A stretch of DNA of 47,498 nt from Planctomycetota bacterium (GTDB taxonomy: Bacteria; Planctomycetota; Phycisphaerae; Phycisphaerales; SM1A02), in assembly GCA_024226535.1 (NCBI GenBank), contig JAAELP010000359.1, positions 1 to 47,498 on the forward strand. The letters are read 5' to 3'. Each line of letters opens with the position of its first letter. Positions within the stretch are counted from its first letter, which is position 1. The position numbers and the translations under genes are program-made. Positions 41,242 to 47,498 of the stretch are shown one piece after another. The notes under the pieces were generated by a model that searched no databases, was not told where the DNA came from, and saw only the letters and a list, made by a program, of their open reading frames with translations.

Positions 41242-41778
41242 ATGACCACCACCGATTCCATCTTCGACGTCCTCTCGACGATCCCCGATCCCGAGATGCC
41301 CATCAGCATCACGGACCTCGGGCTCGTGGAGGACGTGCGGGTCGAGGCGGGGCCGGAAGGCGAGGTCGTGAGCGTCGACATCCTGCCCACGTTCGTGGGC
41401 TGCCCGGCCCTGGACATGATCCGCGGCGACATCGAGAACAGCGTGGGCTCGATGCCGGGCGTCGGCTCAGTGCGTGTCAGCTTCCTCTACGACCCGCCGT
41501 GGACGGTGGACCGCATCACCGACGCCGGCCGCGAGTCGCTGCGCGAGCACGGGGTCACCGTCCCCGAGCGCGGCGGGCGCCCGGACGACACGGGCGACGG
41601 TGGCACGACTCCGCTGGGAACGTCTGCGGTGAAGTGCCCGTTTTGCGGATCCGATCGCACGCGTCTGGACAGCCCATTCGGCCCCACGCGGTGCCGGATG
41701 ATCTTCTACTGCGACGGCTGCCGGAATACGTTCGAACGTCTCAAGCGAGTCGCGAGCGACGATCATTCGGGGTGCTAA
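41242..41778 (+). CDS. paaD: Phenylacetate epoxidase maturation protein PaaD
   Basis: 178 residues from the ATG at 41242; an in-frame GTG at 41221 would add seven residues, and neither has a good ribosome-binding site. Residues about 5-95 form a MIP18/SufT-like (DUF59) domain with I-P-D-P-E-M-P, I-T-D-L-G-L-V, P-T-F-V-G-C-P-A and D-P-P-W. The C-terminus has a metal-binding C-P-F-C-G-S, then F-G-P-T-R-C-R and C-D-G-C-R-N-T-F-E, as in PaaD. PaaD is thought to help install the iron or Fe-S centres of the epoxidase system. The linker between the two parts is Gly/Thr-rich. It is the last paa gene here; paaE does not follow. Confidence 0.93.
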   Translation: MTTTDSIFDVLSTIPDPEMPISITDLGLVEDVRVEAGPEGEVVSVDILPTFVGCPALDMIRGDIENSVGSMPGVGSVRVSFLYDPPWTVDRITDAGRESLREHGVTVPERGGRPDDTGDGGTTPLGTSAVKCPFCGSDRTRLDSPFGPTRCRMIFYCDGCRNTFERLKRVASDDHSGC

Positions 41779-41873
41779 AATGGCGTGGGACGTCCTCTTT
41801 CCGGAGCGCGGTGCGATCCCGAAATCCCGGCCCCGCTGACCCCGACCCGTCTCGACGCGGAGTGATCTCGCTC

Positions 41874-43031
41874 ATGCCCGACAAGACCGTCGAATCCGTC
41901 CGATCGGCGCCACACAGACCCACGCGAAAGAGAGGCGGAGACGGGCGACCACGCATCGCCGCCGAGTCCGGATTCATCGAGGACCTGCACATCCTCGACG
42001 AGCACGGCCGCGTGGATGACGCCCTCGATCCGAACCTCGACCCCGCCGACCTGATGCGCATCCACCGGGCGATGGTCCTCACGCGCCGGTTCGACATCCG
42101 CATGATCAACATGCAGCGGCAGGGAAAGATGGGCACGTTCGCCCCCGGCTACGGCCAGGAGGCGACGCAGATCGGCCAGGTCTTCCCGCTCACCGAGCGC
42201 GACTGGTACGCACCCTCGTACCGGTCCTTCGGCGCGCAGATCTGGCGCGGCTGGCCGATGACCCGGCTCCTGTTGCTGTGGGACGGCTTCTTCGAGGGCT
42301 TCCCGCCGCCGCCGGAGGTCAACGACTTCCCGTTCTCGATCGTGATCGGCTCGCACGTGCTGCCCGCCGTCGGCACCGCGATGGGCATGAAGTACCGCGG
42401 CGAGGACACGGTGATGGTCACGAACTTCGGTGACGGCGCGCTCTCGCAGGGCGCCGTATCCGAAGCCCTGAACTTCGCCGCCGTCAACGCGGCGCCCGTG
42501 ATCTTCATCTGCGAGAACAACGGCTGGGCGATCTCCACGCCGACCGAGAAGCAGTGCGCCCATGAGGTGCTCGCCCTGCGTGGCCCCGGCTTCGGCGTGC
42601 CGGCGATCCGCGTGGACGGCAACGACGTGCTCGCGATGATCGTGGCGACGCGCCGCGCCGTCGAGCGCGCCCGCACCGGCGAGGGCCCGACCTTCATCGA
42701 GGCCGTCACCTACCGGATGGGCGTGCACACGACCGCCGACAACCCGAAGGTCTACCGCGACGAAGCCGAAGTCGAGCAGTGGAAGGCGAAGTGCCCGATC
42801 GCCCGCTTCGAGCGGTATCTCGCCGACCGCGGCATTCTCGACGCGGCCGGGGCCGAGGGCGTCGCCGAGGAGTGCGAGCAGGAGGTCCTCGAAGCCCGCA
42901 CGCAGTTCTACGAGCAGGCGGTACGGCAACCCCGCGAGATCTTCGACTATGTGTTCGGCGAGCTGACCCCGACCCTGGAAGCGCAGAAGCGCGAGTACCT
43001 CGCGAAGCTGGATCGGAAGGGTATCGAATGA
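41874..43031 (+). CDS. 2-oxoacid (probably pyruvate) dehydrogenase E1 component, alpha subunit
   Basis: 385 residues from the ATG at 41874 (GGAG 11 nt upstream). The thiamine-diphosphate motif is G-D-G-A-L-S-Q-G (near residue 185) through E-N-N-G-W-A-I-S. Other landmarks are R-R-F-D-I-R-M, G-Q-E-A-T-Q-I-G, Y-R-S-F-G and phosphorylation-loop-like Y-R-M-G-V-H-T-T-A-D-N. It decarboxylates a 2-oxoacid and passes the acyl group to E2. The N-terminal ~40 residues are basic and poorly conserved. Resemblance to Gram-positive-type PdhA suggests pyruvate, but branched-chain oxoacids cannot be excluded, so I give no symbol. The stop overlaps the E1 beta start. Confidence 0.9.
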   Translation: MPDKTVESVRSAPHRPTRKRGGDGRPRIAAESGFIEDLHILDEHGRVDDALDPNLDPADLMRIHRAMVLTRRFDIRMINMQRQGKMGTFAPGYGQEATQIGQVFPLTERDWYAPSYRSFGAQIWRGWPMTRLLLLWDGFFEGFPPPPEVNDFPFSIVIGSHVLPAVGTAMGMKYRGEDTVMVTNFGDGALSQGAVSEALNFAAVNAAPVIFICENNGWAISTPTEKQCAHEVLALRGPGFGVPAIRVDGNDVLAMIVATRRAVERARTGEGPTFIEAVTYRMGVHTTADNPKVYRDEAEVEQWKAKCPIARFERYLADRGILDAAGAEGVAEECEQEVLEARTQFYEQAVRQPREIFDYVFGELTPTLEAQKREYLAKLDRKGIE

Positions 43032-44014
43032 CCCAGTTGACCATGGTCGAAGCCCTCAACCTCGCGCTCGACGAGTCGCTGGAGCGCGACCCCGACGTCT
43101 GCCTCATGGGCGAGGACGTCGGCGTGAACGGCGGCGTGTTCCGCGTCACGAAGGGCCTCCAGCCGAAGTACGGCGAGACACGCGTCGCGGACACGCCGCT
43201 CGCCGAGTGCGGAATCATCGGGACCGCCGTGGGCATGGCGATCTACGGGCTCAAGCCAGTCGTCGAGATCCAGTTCTCCGGCTTCACGGTGCAGGCGTTC
43301 GACCAGATCGAGCAGAACATGGCGCGGTTCCACAACCGGTCGCGCGGACGCTACCCGATCTCGATGGTGCTCCGCACGCCGTACGGCGGCGGCATCCGCG
43401 CCGTCGAGCACCATTCCGAGTCACGCGAAGCGTACTGGGCGCACACGCCCGGCCTCAAGGTGGTCATCCCCTCCGGCCCGCGCAACGCGCGGGCGTTGCT
43501 CGCGTCGGCGATCGCCGACCCCGACCCGGTGATCTTCTACGAGCCGAAGGCCGTCTACCGGGCCTTCCGCGAGGAGGTGCCGGACGAGCCGGAGACGATC
43601 CCGCTCGGCAAGGCCATCGTCGAGCGCGCCGGCACCGACCTCACGCTCGTCGCCTACGGCGCGATGATGCGACCCACGCTCGAGGCGGCGGACGACCTCG
43701 CCGACCTGCACGGCGTGTCGGTGGAGGTCATCGACCTGTTGAGCATCTCGCCCATGGACACCGAGACGCTCGTCGAATCCGTGTCGAAGACGGGCCGGTG
43801 CGTCATCGTCCACGAGGGCCCGCGCACGTGCGGCGTGGCGGCGGAGATCATCGCCCGCCTCAACGAGCACGCCTTCGAGCACCTGCTCGCCCCGCCGCGG
43901 CGGGTCACGGGCTACGACGTGCACTTCCCGTACTTCCAGACGGAGGAGCACTACCTGCCCGACCCCGACACGATCATCGAGTCGGTCCGCGAGACGATGG
44001 CGTTCGACGCATGA
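43028..44014 (+). CDS. 2-oxoacid (probably pyruvate) dehydrogenase E1 component, beta subunit
   Basis: 328 residues, usual length. The ATG overlaps the E1 alpha stop (ATGA). Transketolase-like pyrimidine-binding domain: G-E-D-V-G-V-N-G-G-V-F-R-V-T, D-T-P-L-A-E-C-G-I-I-G (the Glu activates the cofactor), F-D-Q-I-E-Q-N-M-A. C-terminal domain: V-V-I-P-S-G-P, D-P-V-I-F-Y-E-P-K, V-I-D-L-L-S-I-S-P-M-D, V-I-V-H-E-G-P and the terminal Y-L-P-D-P-D-T-I-I. It forms the alpha2beta2 E1 with the preceding protein. Its stop overlaps the E2 start. Confidence 0.93.
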   Translation: MTQLTMVEALNLALDESLERDPDVCLMGEDVGVNGGVFRVTKGLQPKYGETRVADTPLAECGIIGTAVGMAIYGLKPVVEIQFSGFTVQAFDQIEQNMARFHNRSRGRYPISMVLRTPYGGGIRAVEHHSESREAYWAHTPGLKVVIPSGPRNARALLASAIADPDPVIFYEPKAVYRAFREEVPDEPETIPLGKAIVERAGTDLTLVAYGAMMRPTLEAADDLADLHGVSVEVIDLLSISPMDTETLVESVSKTGRCVIVHEGPRTCGVAAEIIARLNEHAFEHLLAPPRRVTGYDVHFPYFQTEEHYLPDPDTIIESVRETMAFDA

Positions 44015-45306
44015 AGCGAGAGTTCAAACTCCCGGATCTCGGCGAAGGCGTGCAGGAGGGCCAGGTCCTCCGCCTGCTCGTGGCCGCCGGCGAGCACGTC
44101 GACGAAGACCAGCTCATCATGGAGGTCGAGACCGACAAGGCCGCGGTCGAGATCCCCTCGCCCTACACCGGCGTCATCACCGAGTGGCACGTGAACGAGC
44201 AGCAGGTCGTCAACGTCGGCGACCTGATGGTCACCTACGCCGACGACCCCGACGCGCCCGCCGCGAAGGTGGCGCCGCGACGTGCCGCGGCCTCCGGCGA
44301 CGGCCGAGCGCGACCCGCCGCCACCGCGGTCGCAACGGCCCCGGCCTCCGACGGCTCGGCGCCGGCGGGACCGCGCCGACCAGCGTCGCCGGCCGTGCGC
44401 AAGCTCGCGCGTCAACTCGGCGTCGATCTCCAGCAGGTCACGGGCTCCGGCCCCGGCGGCCGCGTCGTGCGTGCGGACGTCGAGGGTTTCGCGTCCGGGG
44501 CCGCGACCGCGCCCGTGTCCGCGCCCGTGTCCGCGTCCGTGTCCACACCCGTGTCCGCGCCCGTGTCCGCATCCGCGCCCCTCGCCGGCCGCCCCGACAC
44601 CGACGCCCACGGCCCCGTCGTCCGCGAGACGATCACGCAAACACGCAAGGCGATCGCCGGCATCATGGCGCGGGCCTGGGCGACCATCCCCCACGTCACC
44701 GACTCCAACGACGCCGACGTCACCGACCTCGACCGGCTTCGACACGGATACAACGAGTCGATGCCGCCGGAGCGACGTCTCGGGATGCTGGCGTTCGTGA
44801 TCCGCGCCGTGGCGCGCGGTCTCCAGGCCCACCCGATCGTCAACGCGAGCCTCGACGAAAGCACCGGCGAGATCGTCTACAAGCGGTACTTCAACATCGC
44901 CATCGGCGTGCAGACCGAGCGCGGTCTCGTCGCGCCGGTGCTGCACGGCGCCGACACGTTGACGATCCCCGAGATCAACACGCGGCTCGGCGAGATGGTC
45001 GAGCGCGCCCGCCGCGGCACCTTCTCGCTCGAGGATGCGCAAGGCGCCACGTACACGATCTCCAACGCCGGCGCGATGGGTCCCACCCGCTACTCCACGC
45101 CGATCATCACGCCACCCCAGGTCGCGGTGCTCGCGGTGGGTCGGTCCCGGCTCCAGCCGTGGATCGTGGACGGTCGCCCCGAGACGCGGCTCGTCATGCC
45201 GCTGAGCCACTCGATGGACCACCGCGTCATCGACGGCGCGAACGAGATGGCCTTCATGGCCCAGCTCATCGGCGATCTCGAGAACCCCGGGCGGTTGATG
45301 CTCTAG
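44011..45306 (+). CDS. Dihydrolipoyl acyltransferase (E2) of a 2-oxoacid dehydrogenase complex
   Basis: 431 residues. One lipoyl domain (about 1-78) has Lys43 in E-V-E-T-D-K-A as the lipoylation site. After a Pro/Ala-rich linker comes the peripheral-subunit-binding domain (about 125-160: A-V-R-K-L-A-R-Q-L-G-V-D-L, G-S-G-P-G-G-R-V). A second linker, about 167-190, is built from A-P-V-S repeats. The catalytic domain (about 200-431) carries His404 and Asp408 in D-H-R-V-I-D-G-A. It transfers the acyl group from E1 to CoA and forms the complex core. The ATG overlaps the E1 beta stop. All catalytic residues are intact, in contrast to the E3-like protein that follows. Confidence 0.94.
   Translation: MKREFKLPDLGEGVQEGQVLRLLVAAGEHVDEDQLIMEVETDKAAVEIPSPYTGVITEWHVNEQQVVNVGDLMVTYADDPDAPAAKVAPRRAAASGDGRARPAATAVATAPASDGSAPAGPRRPASPAVRKLARQLGVDLQQVTGSGPGGRVVRADVEGFASGAATAPVSAPVSASVSTPVSAPVSASAPLAGRPDTDAHGPVVRETITQTRKAIAGIMARAWATIPHVTDSNDADVTDLDRLRHGYNESMPPERRLGMLAFVIRAVARGLQAHPIVNASLDESTGEIVYKRYFNIAIGVQTERGLVAPVLHGADTLTIPEINTRLGEMVERARRGTFSLEDAQGATYTISNAGAMGPTRYSTPIITPPQVAVLAVGRSRLQPWIVDGRPETRLVMPLSHSMDHRVIDGANEMAFMAQLIGDLENPGRLML
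44509..44580 (+). repeat. 12-bp minisatellite in the E2 inter-domain linker
   Basis: Six head-to-tail 12-bp units with consensus GCGCCCGTGTCC (A-P-V-S). Units 1, 2 and 5 are identical, 3 and 4 differ by one to three bases, and 6 is degenerate. In frame with the E2 gene, it makes a flexible linker between the subunit-binding and catalytic domains. Confidence 0.9.
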
Positions 45307-45370
45307 AACATAAGGATGCTGATGAAGCACGGAGGGCCACGAAGCCCGAACGTGTTCGAGCAGGCAGACC

Positions 45371-46786
45371 ATGGTCGTCGGTGAGTTCACAGTCGAAACG
45401 GAGCTGGTCGTCATCGGGGGTGGTCCCGGCGGCTACTCGGCGGCGTTCCGCGCGGCGGATCTGGGGATCGCGACGACGATCGTCGACGATCGCGACCGGC
45501 TCGGCGGCACGTGGCTGCACGCGGGCTGCATCCGGAGCAAGGAGCTGGCCTCGCTCGCGGACGTGATCCGCGCCGCGGCCCGCGTCGGGGACGCCGGGAT
45601 CTCGTTCGGTCCGCCGAAGGTGGACCTCGAGCAGATCCGGGTCAGCCTCGACGACACCGTGGCCCGCCACGCGCAGCACCTCGAGGCGGAGTGCGAACGG
45701 CTGAACATCACGCGCGTCCAGGGGCACGCGCGGTTCGAGAGCTCACGGCAGATCAGCGTCGAGGGCAACCCCGAGGTCCCGCGTATCCGCTTCCGGCGCG
45801 CCGTCATTGCCTGTGGCACGCGACCGGTCGCGCCCCGCGGGATCGACCCGGGGTCGTCCGGGCTTCTCGACACCGGCTCCGCGCTGCTCATGCCCGGGAC
45901 CCCGCCGCGGCTGCTCGTCGTCGGCGGCAGCTCTTCGGCGCTGGAGATCGCCAGCATCTACGCGACGCTCGGCAGCCGCGTCACGCTCGTCGATCGGCAC
46001 GACCAGCTCCTGCCGCACGCCGACCCCGACCTCGTTTCTCCGCTGCGATCGGAGCTGGAGTGCGCGCTGGACGGGCTGCATCTCGGCGCATGGGTCGAGT
46101 CGTGGCATTCCGGCCCGGAGGGACTCGACGTCACGCTCGGCGGAAGCGCCGAGACGGCCTCGCCCCGCCGATTCGACGCCGCCCTCGTCGCCGCGGGGCG
46201 AGAAGCGCACGTTGAGTCACTCGGGCTCGAGCGCACCGAGGTGCACCCCGACAAGGCGAGTTTCGTGCACGTCGATGACCAGATGCGCACGACGGATCCG
46301 CGGATCTTCGCCGTCGGTGACGTCACCGGTGAGCCGATGCTCGCGCTGAAGGCCGCCCACCAGGGGCACATCGCCGGCGAGGTGGTCGCGGGCTGGGAGA
46401 GCCGCTACGACACCCGCGCGGTGCCGATGGTCCTGTTCACCGAGCCGCAACTCGCCTGGTGCGGGCTCACCGAGACCCAATCGGCCGCGATGGGCATCGA
46501 GTTCCGCGTCGAACGGTGCCAATGGGCGCCGGCCGGCCCGGGCTCGACCGGCACCGGGTTCACGAAGATCATCCACGACCCGGCGTCCCACGTGATCCTC
46601 GGCGTGGGCATCGTCGGTCGCGGTGCGGCGGAACTGATCGCCGAGGCGGCCCTGGCCCTCGAGATGGGCGCGGTCACCACGGACCTCGCGGCAACGATGC
46701 ACCCGCACCCCACACGCGGCGAGTTCATCGCCGCCGCCGCGCGGCGCGTCGAGGACGCGCAGGACTCCACCGCGGAATCGACATGA
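45371..46786 (+). CDS. Dihydrolipoamide dehydrogenase-like flavoprotein with altered active site
   Basis: 471 residues, the length and position expected for E3, 64 nt after E2. The FAD motif is normal (G-G-G-P-G-G-Y, residues 16-22), as are the second FAD motif (F-A-V-G-D-V), the dimerisation domain and the His446/Glu451 pair in H-P-H-P-T-R-G-E. Two key sites are abnormal. The redox disulphide motif G-G-T-C-L-N-V-G-C reads G-G-T-W-L-H-A-G-C, so Cys48 is Trp (TGG, 45512-45514) and only Cys53 remains. The NAD-binding G-G-G-x-x-G is G-G-S-S-S-A (185-190). The usual I-P-S-K is I-R-S-K. Either lipoamide reoxidation is lost and the protein has another role, or a canonical E3 is encoded elsewhere. 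The frame is intact and codon use is normal, arguing against random decay. The ATG at 45371 lies within a GACC-ATG context with no strong ribosome-binding site. Confidence 0.9.
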   Translation: MVVGEFTVETELVVIGGGPGGYSAAFRAADLGIATTIVDDRDRLGGTWLHAGCIRSKELASLADVIRAAARVGDAGISFGPPKVDLEQIRVSLDDTVARHAQHLEAECERLNITRVQGHARFESSRQISVEGNPEVPRIRFRRAVIACGTRPVAPRGIDPGSSGLLDTGSALLMPGTPPRLLVVGGSSSALEIASIYATLGSRVTLVDRHDQLLPHADPDLVSPLRSELECALDGLHLGAWVESWHSGPEGLDVTLGGSAETASPRRFDAALVAAGREAHVESLGLERTEVHPDKASFVHVDDQMRTTDPRIFAVGDVTGEPMLALKAAHQGHIAGEVVAGWESRYDTRAVPMVLFTEPQLAWCGLTETQSAAMGIEFRVERCQWAPAGPGSTGTGFTKIIHDPASHVILGVGIVGRGAAELIAEAALALEMGAVTTDLAATMHPHPTRGEFIAAAARRVEDAQDSTAEST

Positions 46787-46808
46787 TGCCCTCTTCGACG
46801 GCGTGATC

Positions 46809-47498
46809 TCAGTCTCCCACGACCTGCTCGCGGGTGGGGAAGTGTTCGTCGACGAGCACCGGGAGCGCTTCGGCGAGGAGCTTCTTGGCGCGCTCCACCG
46901 CGACGTCGAAGTCGATGACGCCCTCGGGACAGTTGACCGCGACCTCGATCTTGCTGAAGTACGTGTACCTGTCGCCGGGAAGCCCGATCTGGAGCCGCGC
47001 CCGTTCGCGTCCGTGGAAGTACTTGCCGTTGCAGCAGATGACGTAAAGCACCGCCATCCGCGATTCCCCCTGGTTGATCCTGAGCAGCCGCGCGTCGATC
47101 CGTGGCGTGTCCGGTCCGAGGCCGGGCGTCTCGACGCTCACCTTCTCGATCGCGTGGACGGTCGCCCCGCCCTGCCGGTAGCAGACTTCCGGCGTGTGCG
47201 GGATCGAGTCGCGCGGATCACTGTAGTACGTCACGAACAGCATCAGTTCGCCGTTGGGCTCGACGCTGGGGCGGCGCTCCTCGACCCACAGTCCCAGCCA
47301 CTCCGCGGTGCCCAGGTCCTGGTCGGAGAAGAGACGGGTGAAGTTCGGATCGCTCGGCCGTGACCGGTACGCGGTGAGCCGCGACGGCTCGAAGTCGTGC
47401 AGCGATTTGCGCAGGTCGATGGGCAGCTTGCTGGTGTACGCGATGAGCGCGGCGATCCCCGGGCGCAAGCCGATGGCGGCGACGAGCAGGACGACGAA
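46809..47498 (-). CDS. EpsI/exosortase-associated protein, 5' end beyond the window
   Basis: Partial: at least 229 residues, with the frame still open at the right window edge (a TTG at 47468 is unlikely to be the start because hydrophobic residues continue upstream, F-V-V-L-L-V-A-A-I-G). The N-terminal part is a membrane anchor. It is followed by K-L-P-I-D-L-R-K-S-L-H-D-F-E-P, which resembles the region after the anchor in EpsI proteins. The centre has the family-type H-T-P-E-V-C-Y-R-Q-G-G preceded by F-V-T-Y-Y-S-D-P-R. EpsI-like proteins accompany exosortases in exopolysaccharide export or protein sorting, so an exosortase gene may lie just to the right. It is convergent with the E3-like gene (22-nt gap). 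Confidence 0.75.
   Translation of the reverse strand, partial: FVVLLVAAIGLRPGIAALIAYTSKLPIDLRKSLHDFEPSRLTAYRSRPSDPNFTRLFSDQDLGTAEWLGLWVEERRPSVEPNGELMLFVTYYSDPRDSIPHTPEVCYRQGGATVHAIEKVSVETPGLGPDTPRIDARLLRINQGESRMAVLYVICCNGKYFHGRERARLQIGLPGDRYTYFSKIEVAVNCPEGVIDFDVAVERAKKLLAEALPVLVDEHFPTREQVVGD

Overview
The window looks like chromosomal DNA of a planctomycete, most likely of the Phycisphaerae type. The evidence is a very GC-rich composition, secreted proteins ending in dockerin-like D-x-N/D-G-D-x-x-D modules closed by W-G-P-C, a CPRC...CIEC zinc-ribbon membrane protein, a CRTAC1-type (FG-GAP plus ASPIC/UnbV) lipoprotein paired with a TPR lipoprotein, an ECF sigma factor coupled to a Ser/Thr kinase, and an EpsI-like exosortase accessory protein. 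This is inference from content; no rRNA or tRNA gene was recognised.

Layout. 165-10722 (minus strand): two very large secreted proteins that are partial paralogues, one carrying about 16 tandem ~76-residue Cys-containing repeats and both carrying Ser/Gly-rich inserts, separated by a small membrane protein and a textbook intrinsic terminator. 11185-16243 (plus): CRTAC1-type and TPR lipoproteins, a small basic exported protein and a dockerin-tagged exported protein. 16261-19166 (minus): an ECF-like sigma factor whose stop codon overlaps the start of a kinase with an N-terminal anti-sigma-type zinc motif. 19318-22264 (plus): a MacB/FtsX-type permease and a TolC-like lipoprotein. 22275-24419: a YjbQ protein (minus) divergent from an ABC-2 type exporter (plus). 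24488-26013 (minus): an AbiEii/AbiEi toxin-antitoxin pair with an AT-rich dyad upstream. 26123-27880 (minus): a secreted BNR-repeat protein with a dockerin-like tail. 27947-32159 (minus): fumC and two LptF/LptG-type permeases. 32201-34083: a zinc-ribbon membrane protein convergent with an alpha/beta hydrolase.

34140-41778 (plus) is a phenylacetyl-CoA degradation operon: FlK-like thioesterase, paaF, paaG, paaH, paaJ, paaA, paaB, paaC, paaD. It makes the ring epoxide (PaaABC, with PaaD as maturation factor), isomerises it (PaaG) and carries out the beta-oxidation steps (PaaF, PaaH, PaaJ) to acetyl-CoA and succinyl-CoA. The ligase paaK, reductase paaE and hydrolase/dehydrogenase paaZ are absent from the window. 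41874-46786 (plus) follows with a 2-oxoacid dehydrogenase complex (E1 alpha, E1 beta, E2 and an E3-like protein). The right edge (46809-47498, minus) holds a 5'-truncated EpsI-like gene.

The items most worth a second look are: (i) a perfect, fully paired cloverleaf-shaped inverted-repeat element between paaC and paaD; (ii) the E3-like protein, in which one redox-active cysteine is Trp and the NAD-binding glycine motif is broken; (iii) PaaB as a tandem duplication; (iv) Ser/Gly inserts at matching places of a domain shared by the two giant secreted proteins; and (v) a kinase that appears to carry its own anti-sigma domain. Start codons were chosen by ribosome-binding site, overlap with the upstream gene and family alignment from memory. 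No database search was possible.
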